From Metabacillus arenae (lineage in GTDB: Bacteria; Bacillota; Bacilli; Bacillales; Bacillaceae), in NCBI RefSeq assembly GCF_014773385.1, contig NZ_JACXAI010000001.1, positions 62,001 through 126,000 of the forward strand: a stretch of 64,000 nt of DNA, written 5' to 3'. Both the position numbers and the translations under genes were made by a program. The notes under the pieces are model-generated. The model was not told the origin of the DNA, ran no database searches, and was given only the letters and a program-made list of their open reading frames with translations. Positions 10,394-20,371 of this stretch are shown here, piece after piece; the first letter of the stretch is position 1, and each line of letters begins with the position of its first letter.

Positions 10394-10426
10394 ATAAAAA
10401 AAACGACCAAATTGGTCGTTTTTTGG
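10394..10426 (-). terminator. Terminator after ypuI
   Basis: AACGACC and GGTCGTT pair around AAATT. Runs of A and T on both sides make it a strong intrinsic terminator that could work in both directions. It begins immediately past the ypuI stop. Confidence 0.85.
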
Positions 10427-10427
10427 G

Positions 10428-10916
10428 TTATTTAGATTGAATCATTTTCGTACGGTAATCTGTTTCATAAAATTCAAGCTCTTCCCGGATTATTTGGAAT
10501 TCACTTTCAAGTGTCGCCATTAACTTTTTTAACGACAGAGGGGTACCTGCTCTAAACTTGATCGCATTTTTTCCAGTATAAGCAGATCGGCTGTCTTCAT
10601 ACCAAACATCATGCTTTGGATTAAAGAATTCCTCTACACAAGTATGGTAAATACGATAAAGTGTTTTTTCTGCTGCTGGCTTTCGGAAAGGAGTACTTTG
10701 TAAAATCATTTGACAAGCTTCATACCCTTCTTCACAGTACACAGTTAAGCGGCGTAGATTGCTAAGAAGCTCTTTATAATACTTTTCTTCTCCAGTTTCC
10801 TCTGTTTGCAGAGAAGATATTGTTATTTCATTTAAGTATTCAGATAAATATATTACTGCTTTGTTTAAAAAATCTCCTACCTGTATTGTTTGAGATCTTA
10901 CCATATCATTACCCAT
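10428..10916 (-). CDS. ypuI: YpuI-family protein (DUF3907), function unknown
   Basis: A 162-residue soluble protein, mostly helical in character, with no signal peptide or membrane segment. Its opening (VGDFLNKAVIYLSEYLN), size and location between dacB and scpB match YpuI of B. subtilis, which has no assigned function. A hairpin terminator directly follows the stop codon. It is probably transcribed after the neighbouring small gene 46 bp upstream. Confidence 0.8.
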   Translation of the reverse strand: MGNDMVRSQTIQVGDFLNKAVIYLSEYLNEITISSLQTEETGEEKYYKELLSNLRRLTVYCEEGYEACQMILQSTPFRKPAAEKTLYRIYHTCVEEFFNPKHDVWYEDSRSAYTGKNAIKFRAGTPLSLKKLMATLESEFQIIREELEFYETDYRTKMIQSK

Positions 10917-10962
10917 TTAAATAATAGACACCCTTTCTTTCAACAAAAGCTCTATTTTTCTT

Positions 10963-11328
10963 TTAAACTTTATGATTTAATAACATCTTTACTTCTTTCA
11001 GATTCATTTCAGTTACATAGGCTAAAAATTCGTCATAATCATTTATGTACAAACGCTTGCGAGTTGTAAATTTTCCATTATTCGCTAATATTGTTAATGC
11101 AAATAAATCTTTAAAAGTCCCTTTTTCAGAAAAGTCCTCAATAATAGATTTCTGAAAATCAGGTTTTTCTTCGATTAATTTTTCTTCAAAGTAGCGTAAA
11201 TATAAAACTGAAAATGTCTTTAATACTTGCTTTTCTTCATAAGTTACCTGTGAAAGATTAAAGAACTCCTCAGGTGAATTAGAACGTTCTTTTACCAGTT
11301 CAATCCCTTGGTAATGTTTAACAATCAC
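10963..11328 (-). CDS. Hypothetical protein, not recognised
   Basis: I do not recognise this 121-residue protein. It is acidic to neutral, rich in Lys, Glu, Phe and Leu, predicted mainly helical, with no signal peptide or membrane span. The likely start is a GTG at 11326-11328, nine nt after GGAG; a TTG one codon upstream is nearly as good, and there is no ATG. It sits between scpB and ypuI in the same orientation, 46 bp before ypuI, so the two may be co-transcribed. The even codon use and intact frame argue for a real gene. Confidence 0.6.
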   Translation of the reverse strand: MIVKHYQGIELVKERSNSPEEFFNLSQVTYEEKQVLKTFSVLYLRYFEEKLIEEKPDFQKSIIEDFSEKGTFKDLFALTILANNGKFTTRKRLYINDYDEFLAYVTEMNLKEVKMLLNHKV

Positions 11329-11382
11329 CAAACCACGCTCCTAGAATCCTTGAAAAGGGATAAAGTCGTTTTTCACTTGTCT

Positions 11383-11510
11383 TTTCTAAGAGGTTGCTGC
11401 TAATAACATAAAAGAGGCCTTTAAATAAGGGCAATCGATATCGATTACTTCAGTTTCACCTCACATTTGTTCAAGAAGAAACTCGAACTCCCGAAATGCT
11501 ATGCTAATAG
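11383..11510. repeat. Dispersed hairpin repeat (family 2, copy B)
   Basis: The core GGGCAATCGATATCGATTAC contains the perfect palindrome AATCGATATCGATT. Its left flank (CTTTTCTAAGAGGTTGCTGC.TAACATAAAAGA) and right flank (TTCAAGAA.AAA...ATGC) also resemble those of the element in the rib leader (18201-18382), so this is a more complete copy than those at 3169 and 37258. It fills most of the non-coding DNA between scpB and the next gene. Confidence 0.5.
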
Positions 11511-11514
11511 TTTG

Positions 11515-11550
11515 TAAAAAAGCTCTTTCTTCCTAAGGAGAAAAGAACTT
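11515..11550 (-). terminator. Terminator of scpAB
   Basis: An imperfect stem with G-U pairs formed by AAGTTCTTTTCTCC and GAAGAAAGAGCTT around TTAG on the minus strand, followed by TTTTTT. It lies about 65 bp past the scpB stop. Confidence 0.6.
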
Positions 11551-11614
11551 AATTACTGATATTTTATCATAAATAAGGCATATTTGCTTGAAGTATTTCA
11601 TTTCCTCGATCGTT

Positions 11615-12184
11615 TCACCCGAATTTTTCAAAAAAAAGATCTGCATCTTCTTGAAGATTATCGTCGATCTCTTTGTCCAATAGGGGCGGCAGCTCGCATA
11701 TAGATTTAAGTCCGAAATGTTCAAGAAATTCCTTTGTGGTCCCGTATAATATTGCACGACCTGTTCCTTCTGCACGACCAACCTCTTTTATCAGCACTTT
11801 TGAGACAAGAGTTTGGATTGGTCTTTCTGTCTTTACACCGCGAATTTCTTCAATTTCTGTTCTTGTTATCGGCTGCTTATACGCTACAATAGCTAACGTT
11901 TCAAGTGCTGCCTGAGATAGTGAGTTATTCACAGGGGTTTCGACTAATTTTTTTAAGTAGTCGGCATGTTCTTTTTTTGTTGTCAGTTGGTATACGTTTG
12001 CTACCTCTATTAACTCAATACCCCGCTCACTTCTTTTATACTCTTGCTTTAGATCACGGAGTATTTGCTCGATATGCTCTTCATTGAGTTCTAATACTGA
12101 TATGAGCTGCTTCATGGATAGACCTTCATCTCCAGCAGCGAAAAGCAGTGATTCAGTGATCGCCATCCATTCAATTATTTTCAT
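11615..12184 (-). CDS. scpB: Segregation and condensation protein ScpB
   Basis: A 189-residue kite-subunit protein of the SMC-ScpAB condensin complex. It has two winged-helix domains (about 1-90 and 95-170) and the family motifs [20 protein letters not shown] and GRAILYGTT. It dimerises and binds the central part of ScpA to help organise and segregate the replicated chromosome. I set the start at the ATG of MKIIEW (12182-12184), which has GGGAGTG upstream and overlaps the scpA stop by 14 nt, rather than at the longer in-frame extension. The C-terminus is acidic. Confidence 0.93.
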   Translation of the reverse strand: MKIIEWMAITESLLFAAGDEGLSMKQLISVLELNEEHIEQILRDLKQEYKRSERGIELIEVANVYQLTTKKEHADYLKKLVETPVNNSLSQAALETLAIVAYKQPITRTEIEEIRGVKTERPIQTLVSKVLIKEVGRAEGTGRAILYGTTKEFLEHFGLKSICELPPLLDKEIDDNLQEDADLFFEKFG

Positions 12185-12932
12185 GTTCCTGCTCACTCCC
12201 TTTGATGAAAAGGTCGCCAAAGTTATTTTCCTGCTCAATCACAATAGCATTAATTTTTAGTAACTCAAGGATAGCAAGAAAAGTTACGACCAAATATTCC
12301 TTCTGGCTGCTCGGAAACAACTCATAAAAATTCTTTTTTGTACGAGTGGTTTTTAAGTTATTAACAATTTCTTCCATTCTTTTTTCGATGGGAATTTCTT
12401 GTCTTGAAATTCTAGTTTGTATAGGCTTTTGCAGCTTTTTCCTGTTTAGTACCTTCTGAAAAGCCCCGAGCATATCATAAATGGAGACATTAAGTGTTTG
12501 ATTGTCTGATTGCTTATCAGTCGCATAATGGCTCAAATCACTTGGAGGCTTTGTGTACACAAGTGCCCGTTCTCCCTCTCGATCTCTAAGAGATTCTGCA
12601 GCTTCCTTGTACTTGCGGTATTCAATTAGTTTTCTCATTAGTTCGTCACGGGGATCTTCTTCAGGTTCCTCCATAAACTCGTCATCAAATAATTCTTCTT
12701 CTTGCTTTGGTAATAACATTTTGCTTTTAATAGACAATAACGTTGCTGCCATGACTAAATATTCTGAAGCAACATCAAGCTCCAATTCTTGCATTGTATG
12801 GATATATATTAAATATTGCTCTGTTATTTCAGATACTGGTATATCGTAAATATCAATTTCCAACCGATTTATTAAATGCAGCAATAGATCTAACGGACCT
12901 TCAAATGCAGCAATTTTCACATGATATTCCAA
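12171..12932 (-). CDS. scpA: Segregation and condensation protein ScpA (kleisin)
   Basis: A 253-residue kleisin subunit of the bacterial SMC complex. The N-terminal domain ([24 protein letters not shown], starting near residue 10) binds the SMC neck. An acidic linker (about 85-100) follows, and the C-terminal winged helix binds the SMC cap. It is first in a two-gene operon with scpB, with overlapping ends. Length and motifs are typical. Confidence 0.95.
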   Translation of the reverse strand: MEYHVKIAAFEGPLDLLLHLINRLEIDIYDIPVSEITEQYLIYIHTMQELELDVASEYLVMAATLLSIKSKMLLPKQEEELFDDEFMEEPEEDPRDELMRKLIEYRKYKEAAESLRDREGERALVYTKPPSDLSHYATDKQSDNQTLNVSIYDMLGAFQKVLNRKKLQKPIQTRISRQEIPIEKRMEEIVNNLKTTRTKKNFYELFPSSQKEYLVVTFLAILELLKINAIVIEQENNFGDLFIKGSEQEHENN

Positions 12933-13137
12933 GCTAATCCCACCATTATTAAACGAAAACGTTATGTTCTTATATTTTTTATATTATCGTACTTTTTCAC
13001 TTTTTTAGCTACCCTTTAGTATAGAACATAAAATGTTTATGTCCAATGATTTTTTGATGATCGACATTACAGCATACCTTGTTTAATTAAAAATTTAGGA
13101 ATCCGGGACAGACGCCCATACACCTATTCAAAATACA

Positions 13138-13146
13138 CATATTATA
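13138..13146 (+). promoter_or_regulatory. Possible sporulation sigma -10 element before the YjcZ-like gene
   Basis: CATATTATA matches the sigma-K -10 pattern CATAnnnTA, with ACA 15 bp upstream as a weak -35. It lies 35 bp before the micropeptide start. YjcZ-type peptides are commonly sporulation-associated, which is consistent, but the match is short. Confidence 0.35.
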
Positions 13147-13180
13147 CAATTGTAGAAATACATGAAGGAGGTTTTTAGGA

Positions 13181-13276
13181 ATGGGAGATAAAGGTTACAA
13201 TTACGGAAGCGGATTTGCGTTAATCGTCGTATTATTTATTTTGTTGATAATCGTTGGAGCTGCTTGGTTATATTAA
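13181..13276 (+). CDS. YjcZ-family tiny transmembrane peptide
   Basis: A 31-residue open frame starting at an ATG preceded by GAAGGAGG at good spacing. A short polar N-terminus with the pattern [17 protein letters not shown] leads into a single hydrophobic span (about 12-28) ending in WLY. This is the hallmark of the YjcZ / tiny_TM_bacill family found in many sporulating bacilli, whose role is unknown. A perfect terminator follows 8 bp after the stop, so it forms its own transcription unit. It is too short for most gene finders. Confidence 0.85.
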   Translation: MGDKGYNYGSGFALIVVLFILLIIVGAAWLY

Positions 13277-13283
13277 AATATTT

Positions 13284-13319
13284 GAAGTGCTCAGGTCTTG
13301 AGCACTTCTTTCATTTTTT
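13284..13319 (+). terminator. Terminator of the YjcZ-like gene
   Basis: GAAGTGCTCA (13284-13293) pairs perfectly with TGAGCACTTC (13299-13308) around a 5-nt loop, followed by TTTCATTTTTT. Confidence 0.9.
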
Positions 13320-13376
13320 AAGACCCTATATATATGATACACTGAAGAAAACTGCAGTTTGAGAGGAGAAGATTAG

Positions 13377-13904
13377 GTGTTTGATCAAGCATACATAGAT
13401 TACCTCATTCACTTTCATGCAGACCGTGATTATTTTGAATGCCATGAAGTGCTAGAGGAGCATTGGAAAGAGGATCCTCCTGGTAAAAGAAAAGCCTACT
13501 GGGTAGGAATGATCCAAATTGCAGTTTCATTATATCATCAAAGACGCAATAATTTCACAGGTGCGGAAAGAATGATGGAGAGTGCCTTACATATATTGCA
13601 GGCAAAACGAGAGGAAATCCGTTTATTAGGACTAGATGACCATGAATTGATCCAGATTTTATCTAAACGATTAAAATCAATACAAAAAAACGAACCTTAT
13701 GAAAGCATTCATTTACCTATAAATAATAGGGAGCTGATGAACGTTTGTGTGGAGAAAGCAAAGGATAAAAATCTAACTTGGGGAGCAGTCAGTGATTTAA
13801 CAGACTCCTTTTTAGTCCATAAACATAAGCTTAGAGACAGGAAGGATGTTATAGCAGAGCGAAAAAAAATGAGTATTCTAAAGAATAAAAGCAGAGGGAA
13901 GTGA
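13377..13904 (+). CDS. ypuF: YpuF-family protein (DUF309), function unknown
   Basis: A 175-residue soluble protein with the DUF309 signature in its N-terminal half: FHADRDYFECHEVLEEHWK, then a helix with IQIAVSLYHQRRNNFTGA. The motif with paired His/Glu suggests a helical bundle; no biochemical role is known. It starts with GTG (13377-13379) after GAGAGGAGAAG. The C-terminus is Lys/Arg-rich. Its position upstream of ribT matches B. subtilis ypuF, but it stands alone on the plus strand, ending in a terminator. Confidence 0.8.
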   Translation: MFDQAYIDYLIHFHADRDYFECHEVLEEHWKEDPPGKRKAYWVGMIQIAVSLYHQRRNNFTGAERMMESALHILQAKREEIRLLGLDDHELIQILSKRLKSIQKNEPYESIHLPINNRELMNVCVEKAKDKNLTWGAVSDLTDSFLVHKHKLRDRKDVIAERKKMSILKNKSRGK

Positions 13905-13924
13905 ATTTCCCCTCTGCTTTTTTC
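13887..13924 (+). terminator. Terminator of ypuF
   Basis: GCAGAGGG..AA pairs with TTCCCCTCTGC (one bulged base), followed by TTTTTTTC. The stem begins inside the last codons of ypuF. Confidence 0.85.
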
Positions 13925-14022
13925 AATTAAAGGACATAAAATTAATATTAACGGGCTTAAATTCGTTGGTCGGTTTCTTGTTACAGCACCGTGCATTCAA
14001 AGTGGCAGCTCAAGGTTTTTCC

Positions 14023-14110
14023 GCTTTTCTTTAGTCCCGCCCAAGCCTAGCCCAATTTTTAATATGAAGGCGTCTTTCACTCACCTTGACCTCATTATAG
14101 CGTATCCGCT
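14023..14110. repeat. Possible degenerate copy of dispersed repeat family 1
   Basis: Read on the minus strand this DNA contains GAAAAGCGG, GAGGTCAAGG, GACGCC and GGGCTAGGC in an order reminiscent of the elements at 2900 and 62461, but too diverged to align fully. It lies between the converging ypuF and ribT genes. Confidence 0.3.
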
Positions 14111-14128
14111 TTTCAATTTTTCTTGATT

Positions 14129-14488
<360 letters not shown>

Positions 14489-14567
14489 TCATTAGCGAAA
14501 TAGCCTTCCGAATAGCGAAAGCAAAATAAAATAGTTGAACGAATATGTGGTTAACTGTTAGCAGATG

Positions 14568-14612
14568 AAAAACCACTCCTCAAAACATTATAAACACAAT
14601 TTGAGTGATTTT
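14568..14612 (-). terminator. Probable terminator after ribH
   Basis: On the minus strand AAAATCACTC pairs with GAGTGGTTTT through a stem containing a bulge and G-U pairs, and the T-rich arm continues as TTTTTC. It lies about 20 bp past ribH and before ribT. Confidence 0.45.
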
Positions 14613-14629
14613 AAACCATTTTCGCCAAA

Positions 14630-15094
14630 TTAGTCAAAGCTTTTGACTAAATTCGCCATTTCAATCGCTGAAATAGCAGCATCCCACCCTTTATTGCCAG
14701 CTTTTGTACCAGCTCGTTCGACTGCTTGTTCAATCGTCTCAGTTGTGACGAGTCCAAAAATAACAGGAACTCCAGATGTTAATGAGGCTTGCGAAATCCC
14801 TTTAGCTGTTTCATTACAAACATAGTCATAATGTGTTGTAGACCCACGGATGACCGTACCTAATGTAATAACCGCGTCATACTTTTTAGAATCTGCCATT
14901 TTCTTTGCAGCAAATGGAATTTCAAAAGCACCGGGAACCCAGCAAACTTCAATGTCAGCTTCATCAACACCGTGCCTAATTAATCCGTCCTCTGCTCCTC
15001 CGAGGAGTTTGCTTGTTATGAACTCATTAAATCTTGAAACAACGATTCCTACTTTAAGTCCTGTCCCAACTAAATGTCCTGCATATGTTTTCAT
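14630..15094 (-). CDS. ribH: 6,7-dimethyl-8-ribityllumazine synthase RibH
   Basis: A 154-residue lumazine synthase that condenses 3,4-dihydroxy-2-butanone 4-phosphate with 5-amino-6-ribitylamino-uracil. Family motifs seen are VSRFNEFI (substrate aromatic contact), [23 protein letters not shown] and the GNKGWDAA C-terminal segment. It usually forms a 60-subunit capsid that encloses riboflavin synthase. It is the last biosynthetic gene of ribD-ribE-ribBA-ribH. Confidence 0.96.
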   Translation of the reverse strand: MKTYAGHLVGTGLKVGIVVSRFNEFITSKLLGGAEDGLIRHGVDEADIEVCWVPGAFEIPFAAKKMADSKKYDAVITLGTVIRGSTTHYDYVCNETAKGISQASLTSGVPVIFGLVTTETIEQAVERAGTKAGNKGWDAAISAIEMANLVKSFD

Positions 15095-15138
15095 TATTAA
15101 TGCCTCCGTTTTTTCGTATAAATTTGATATGAGTAGGT

Positions 15139-16332
15139 TTAGAAATGCAGCATGTGTCCTAATTTATTCATTTTTGTTTTTAAATACATTTCATTATCTT
15201 TTTTTGCTTCCATTTGAAGCGGGACCCTTTTTTCAATTTCTAAGCCATAGCCTTCAAGTCCTGCTATTTTTCTTGGATTATTCGTTAGTAAATTCATTTT
15301 CGAAATGCCTAGATCTCTCAATATTTGAGCTCCAATTCCATAGTCTCTCAGGTCAGGGGCAAATCCTAGCTCTTCATTAGCTTCTACTGTATCTAGTCCT
15401 TGTTCTTGCAATTTATAGGCCTTCATTTTATTAAGCAAGCCGATGCCTCGTCCTTCCTGACGCATATAAAGGAGAACCCCGTTACCTGCTTGTTCGATCT
15501 GTGAAAGTGCAGCATGCAGCTGGGGTCCACAATCGCACCGCTTAGAACCGAATACATCTCCTGTTAAACATTCAGAGTGAACTCTAACAAGAGTGGCTTC
15601 ATCCTGTTTGATCTCCCCTTTTACTAAAGCAACATGTTCCTTCCCATCTATTGCATTTGAGTACCCAATGGCACGGAACGTACCAAAATCAGTAGGAAGG
15701 TTAATTTCGACTTCTTTTTTCACCAATTTATCTCTTCTATTACGATAATGGATTAAATCTTTAATTGTAATAAGCTTTAGATTATGTTCTTTTGCAAATA
15801 CAACCAAATCTGGAACTCTAGCCATTTCTCCGTCTTCTTTAATCATTTCGCAAATTACACCAGCAGGCTCTGAACCGCATAGCTTTGCTAAATCTACAGC
15901 AGCTTCCGTATGACCTGATCTTCTTAAAACGCCCCCTTCCTTGGCTATCAGCGGGAAGATATGACCAGGACGTTTAAAGTCAGAAGGTTTACTTGTTTCA
16001 TTTAAAATCGCTCGAATGGTTTCTGAACGCTCAAATGCACTGATCCCTGTAGTTGTTGTTTTATAATCCACACTAACAGTGAAGGCTGTTCCATGCGGGT
16101 CGGTGTTTTGGTCAACCATTGGGTTTAATGCCAGCTTTTCAGCGTACTCTTCTGTGATCGGTACACAGACAAGCCCTCTCCCATGCTTAATCATAAAATT
16201 GATTACTTCAGGAGTTGCTTTGTCAGCAAGAGCAATTAGATCACCTTCGTTTTCACGATCCTCATCATCGACGGCGATGACTACTTTTCCAGCCTTTAAA
16301 TCCACCAACGCTTCTTCTATAGAATGAAACAT
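15139..16332 (-). CDS. ribBA: Bifunctional DHBP synthase / GTP cyclohydrolase II RibBA
   Basis: A 397-residue two-domain enzyme. The N-terminal half (about 1-200) is 3,4-dihydroxy-2-butanone-4-phosphate synthase with [10 protein letters not shown] and [12 protein letters not shown]. The C-terminal half (about 205-395) is GTP cyclohydrolase II, with [18 protein letters not shown] holding the zinc cysteines and RQEGRGIGL. It supplies both riboflavin precursors. I start at the ATG of MFHSIEEAL (16330-16332), seven nt after AGGAGG, rather than at the upstream in-frame extension that runs through this site. The B. subtilis homologue is often called ribA. Confidence 0.96.
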   Translation of the reverse strand: MFHSIEEALVDLKAGKVVIAVDDEDRENEGDLIALADKATPEVINFMIKHGRGLVCVPITEEYAEKLALNPMVDQNTDPHGTAFTVSVDYKTTTTGISAFERSETIRAILNETSKPSDFKRPGHIFPLIAKEGGVLRRSGHTEAAVDLAKLCGSEPAGVICEMIKEDGEMARVPDLVVFAKEHNLKLITIKDLIHYRNRRDKLVKKEVEINLPTDFGTFRAIGYSNAIDGKEHVALVKGEIKQDEATLVRVHSECLTGDVFGSKRCDCGPQLHAALSQIEQAGNGVLLYMRQEGRGIGLLNKMKAYKLQEQGLDTVEANEELGFAPDLRDYGIGAQILRDLGISKMNLLTNNPRKIAGLEGYGLEIEKRVPLQMEAKKDNEMYLKTKMNKLGHMLHF

Positions 16333-16348
16333 ATAAAAAACCTCCTTT

Positions 16349-16993
16349 TCAAAAGCCATTTTGTTTTAAAAAGTCTTCTGTTAGTGTACTTTCATTTGTA
16401 TCATTAGTCGCGGTAACAAATTTTTTTATATACTTGCCAATCATGTCACATTCTATATTGACAATATCTCCAATTCCTTTTATACCTAATACCGTTTCTG
16501 AATGAGTATGAGGGATAATCGAGATGGTTACTTTATTCTTCTCTAAACCAAAAATAGTTAAACTTATTCCATCAACAGCAATGGAGCCCTTCATAATAAG
16601 AGAGCTTGTTAGCTCATCGGAAAGTTCCAAAGTATAATAAACTGCGTTGGCCTTTTGTTCTTTTTTTATAATCTTGGAAATTCCATCAACATGACCTGAT
16701 ACAAAATGACCGCCAAATCTTCCGTTAGCAGACATAGCCCTTTCAAGATTGACTAGGGATGCTTTAGCCAATGATTGAAGAGAAGTGGATTTCATCGTTT
16801 CAGGCATAACATCTACAGTAAAGGTGTCTTTTTTGAAAGAGGTGACTGTCAAACATACTCCATTTACTGAAATACTATCCCCAAGCTTTACATCTTCTAG
16901 GATATTTTTTGCCTTTATTTCCAATATCATGGCTTCAGATGTTGATTTGATAGAAGTAATGCGACCTATTTCTTCAATAATTCCTGTAAACAC
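16349..16993 (-). CDS. ribE: Riboflavin synthase alpha chain
   Basis: A 214-residue protein of two tandem lumazine-binding barrels (about 1-95 and 98-190), opening with [10 protein letters not shown] and repeating the NGVCLTV / DGISLTI and [10 protein letters not shown] type motifs. It dismutates two molecules of dimethylribityllumazine into riboflavin. It lies between ribD and ribBA with short gaps. In B. subtilis this gene is also called ribB. Confidence 0.95.
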   Translation of the reverse strand: MFTGIIEEIGRITSIKSTSEAMILEIKAKNILEDVKLGDSISVNGVCLTVTSFKKDTFTVDVMPETMKSTSLQSLAKASLVNLERAMSANGRFGGHFVSGHVDGISKIIKKEQKANAVYYTLELSDELTSSLIMKGSIAVDGISLTIFGLEKNKVTISIIPHTHSETVLGIKGIGDIVNIECDMIGKYIKKFVTATNDTNESTLTEDFLKQNGF

Positions 16994-17003
16994 TATATCA
17001 CCT

Positions 17004-18152
<1,149 letters not shown>

Positions 18153-18200
18153 GGAGATTGTGTAAATTTTTACCATAGCAAAATAAGAGTACCTATTTAC

Positions 18201-18382
18201 TATTTTCAGAATGGTTTTTTTCTATGAGATTGATGCTGTTTATACATAAAAAGACGATGAAATAAAGGCAATCGGTGAATCGCCGATGACTCTAGTCTCA
18301 CATCTGACCTCTCACTTCAAGAAACAAAACCGTTCAAATAATGCATGGAAATGATATTAACGAAAACAGCATTCTGAAAATA
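18201..18382. mobile_element. MITE-like inverted-repeat element in the rib leader (family 2, copy C)
   Basis: A 182-bp element bounded by perfect 13-bp inverted repeats, TATTTTCAGAATG (18201-18213) and CATTCTGAAAATA (18370-18382). A second nested pair, ATGCTGTTT (18233-18241) and AAACAGCAT (18364-18372), extends the pairing. The interior holds the family 2 core with GGCAATCGG...CCGAT and CTCTAGTCTCAC. It encodes nothing. It sits between the FMN aptamer and the leader terminator, so it is transcribed with every rib message. No target-site duplication is evident. Confidence 0.5.
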
Positions 18383-18400
18383 AGACTCATTTGCTATTGA

Positions 18401-18540
18401 TCCTTCTCCCATCCAGACTTTCACTGTCGGCCCCGGAATCTCACCAGATCCACCGTTTAAAAAAACGGGTCACGGACTAAGAAACGTTTTACGCTTCATC
18501 ACCGCCGGTCGGGAGTTTCACCCAGCCCCGAAGGATTCTT
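18401..18540 (-). ncRNA. FMN riboswitch (RFN element)
   Basis: On the minus strand the DNA contains the conserved RFN blocks in order: CTTCGGGGCTGGGTGAAA, CCCGACCGGCGGT, AGTCCGTGACCC, a variable stem, GGTGGATCTGGTGA, TTCCGGGGCCGACAGT and GTCTGGATGGGAGAAGG. FMN binding normally favours the terminator and shuts off riboflavin synthesis genes. The aptamer lies about 310 bp before ribD, an unusually long leader. Confidence 0.97.
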
Positions 18541-18550
18541 ATCGATATTT

Positions 18551-18579
18551 TATTGTCCTTTGATGTCCCAAATTGTCAA
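18551..18579 (-). promoter_or_regulatory. Sigma-A promoter of the rib operon
   Basis: On the minus strand TTGACA (18574-18579) is followed after 17 bp by ACAATA (18551-18556), which puts the transcription start just before the FMN aptamer. Confidence 0.7.
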
Positions 18580-18905
18580 AAGTGCTTTATAATTGCGGTT
18601 TAGGTCGGCGTATTCTATTAGCAGGTATCCTTTAATTATCTTGAAAAAACTCAGGTTGTTATTAGATTTCCTACCAAAAACCTACCAAGCACTTACCGGA
18701 ATTTTCACTTTTGATTGAAAAGAATATTACCATTGAAAATAAAAAAAAGCAAGGAATTAAAATCCTCGTTTCCCACCAAACCAAGTATTGTTTATCATCT
18801 TATTAGGAAAAGTCAATGCCCAACAATTTATTTCCCTTAATTTTTTCTATTCGTCACTCCTACAGTATTTCTTCTGCTTTTTCTCGGTGATGATCAGATT
18901 TATAA

Positions 18906-19053
18906 CTATTGAACCTTTTAACTACTAAAATAAGTAGAGATGAATTAGATTCCATAAAAGTTATTGATGATTTTTGCAAAGTTTTTAAATTGTGAAGTTG
19001 AAGATGTCATAGTACATATTAAAGATGCAAACAACGAACTCACTAAAAAATGA
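18906..19053 (+). pseudogene. Remnant of an XRE-family (YozG-like) helix-turn-helix regulator
   Basis: Translation of the plus strand gives LLTTKISRDELDSI followed by KVIDDFCKVF. With one frameshift in the A-rich run near 18988 it continues NCEVEDVIVHIKD...LTKK and stops at 19051-19053. These pieces resemble the recognition helix and the TIDKLCKALNCEVxDII end of small XRE-type regulators; the middle of the domain is missing and no start codon is left. The surrounding 667 bp between the riboswitch and cspA contains no other gene. The call rests on motif resemblance only. Confidence 0.4.
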
Positions 19054-19227
19054 TCAATGGTTTTTTAATATTCATTTGCTTTTCCAAATATTATCTGTTA
19101 TTCTGAAGTAGAATTATTTTTGTTCGGTCTGTAAGGAAAGAATAAGTGTTTAAACTTTTCGCCTTTGATATCTACTTGAGCAAGGATAGTAATAAATCGT
19201 GGTATACCCACACAGGAGGCAACAAAC

Positions 19228-19428
19228 ATGCAACAAGGTACAGTAAAATGGTTTAACGCAGAAAAAGGTTTCGGATTCATCGAAGTTGAAGGTGGAGACG
19301 ATGTATTCGTACATTTCTCAGCTATCCAAGGCGAAGGCTTTAAATCTTTAGATGAAGGCCAAAAAGTGACTTTTGACACTGAGCAAGGTCAACGTGGACT
19401 TCAAGCAGTTAACGTAAACAAAGCATAA
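19228..19428 (+). CDS. Cold shock protein, CspA family
   Basis: A 66-residue single cold-shock domain. RNP1 (KGFGFIE, from residue 13) and RNP2 (VFVHF) are intact, and the N-terminus [18 protein letters not shown] is typical. Such proteins bind single-stranded RNA/DNA and act as RNA chaperones. The start follows AGGAGG. A strong terminator lies right after the stop. A bacterium of this type usually has several paralogues, so I do not assign cspB, C or D. Confidence 0.95.
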   Translation: MQQGTVKWFNAEKGFGFIEVEGGDDVFVHFSAIQGEGFKSLDEGQKVTFDTEQGQRGLQAVNVNKA

Positions 19429-19434
19429 TTAATG

Positions 19435-19460
19435 AGGACTCTATACTAGAGTCCTTTTTT
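19435..19460 (+). terminator. Terminator of the cold shock gene
   Basis: AGGACTCTA (19435-19443) and TAGAGTCCT (19447-19455) pair around TAC, followed by TTTTTT. Confidence 0.9.
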
Positions 19461-19522
19461 ATTTGGATAAAAAGAAAAAACGACATAAAAATCCCCACTC
19501 AAGAATGAATGGGGGAGGTAAC

Positions 19523-19714
19523 ATGAAAAAAGGTATTAAATGGTTAGATAAAGCATACCACACAATTTGTAGAATACCTAATAAATTAAAGACATATCTT
19601 TTAACTTATTTCAAACAATTTGAAAAAAGCAAGGTGTCTTTACCTACCTGGAATGAGCCCAAGACGAGAATAGAACGAATTAAGCGGAGTTTTGATGTGA
19701 GAAAAGCTGTATGA
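19523..19714 (+). CDS. Small hypothetical basic protein
   Basis: I do not recognise this 63-residue protein. I start it at the ATG at 19523, eight nt after GGGGGAGG; an upstream in-frame ATG lacks such a site. It is strongly basic (many Lys and Arg), with no membrane span, and reads like a small amphipathic nucleic-acid or membrane-surface protein (MKKGIKWLDKAYHTI at the start, RIERIKRSFDVRKAV at the end). It follows the cold-shock gene but lies after its terminator, and it converges with ppiB. Confidence 0.5.
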   Translation: MKKGIKWLDKAYHTICRIPNKLKTYLLTYFKQFEKSKVSLPTWNEPKTRIERIKRSFDVRKAV

Positions 19715-19775
19715 TCCTATTACTCTCTTACGAGCCAGGTCACGGAATTTGGTGTCGAGTCCTGACACATATATT

Positions 19776-19810
19776 AAAAAACACCTGGCAATATGATTAA
19801 CCAGGTGTCA
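19776..19810 (-). terminator. Terminator of ppiB
   Basis: ACACCTGG (19781-19788) and CCAGGTGT (19801-19808) pair, with TTTTTTAATAT after the stem on the minus strand. It lies just past the ppiB stop. Confidence 0.85.
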
Positions 19811-19816
19811 AGCACT

Positions 19817-20257
19817 TTATTCAGCTTCAAATACTTTAACTTCTTTCATTGTATCGCCATTTTTCATTTTTAGAGCAGCATCCAAATTGTTTGTCACTTT
19901 GCCAAACACAGTATGAACTCCGTTTAAATGAGGCTGCGGCTCATGAACGATGAAGAATTGGCTGCCGCCTGTGTCTTTTCCAGCATGAGCCATTGACAAG
20001 GATCCAGCTTCATGTTTATGAGGATTACCTTCTGTCTCACATTTAATTGTATAACCAGGCCCGCCGGCACCTGTTCCCGTCGGATCGCCTCCTTGAGATA
20101 CAAATCCAGGAATCACACGATGGAAGGTTACACCGTCATAAAAACCCTCGTTGGCCAATTTTTCAAAATTTTCCACTGTTCCTGGTGCTTCATTTGGATA
20201 TAATTCAAATTCAATTTTTTCTCCATTTTCCATTAAGAAATAGCCTTTTTTAGACAT
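19817..20257 (-). CDS. ppiB: Peptidyl-prolyl cis-trans isomerase PpiB (cyclophilin)
   Basis: A 146-residue cytoplasmic cyclophilin with [19 protein letters not shown] (catalytic Arg), GSLSMAHAG and GSQFFIV (active-site segments) and HTVFGKV. It catalyses proline isomerisation during protein folding. I take the ATG at 20255-20257 ([14 protein letters not shown]), which is preceded by AGGAGGAGATGTAC, in preference to the in-frame extension upstream. In B. subtilis it occupies the same rib-lysA interval. Confidence 0.95.
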   Translation of the reverse strand: MSKKGYFLMENGEKIEFELYPNEAPGTVENFEKLANEGFYDGVTFHRVIPGFVSQGGDPTGTGAGGPGYTIKCETEGNPHKHEAGSLSMAHAGKDTGGSQFFIVHEPQPHLNGVHTVFGKVTNNLDAALKMKNGDTMKEVKVFEAE

Positions 20258-20371
20258 ATGTACATCTCCTCCTAGTTTCAACAGGCTAACAAAACATCTG
20301 GGTAAGGATGTCATGCTATAACTCCTTCTAATATTATATAGGAAAGCTTTAAAAAAACAAAAGAATTAGTG

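Noticed and set aside
18983-19053. A second intact small gene upstream of cspA
   Set aside because: The frame has no start codon and only continues the preceding fragment after a frameshift; treated as a pseudogene.
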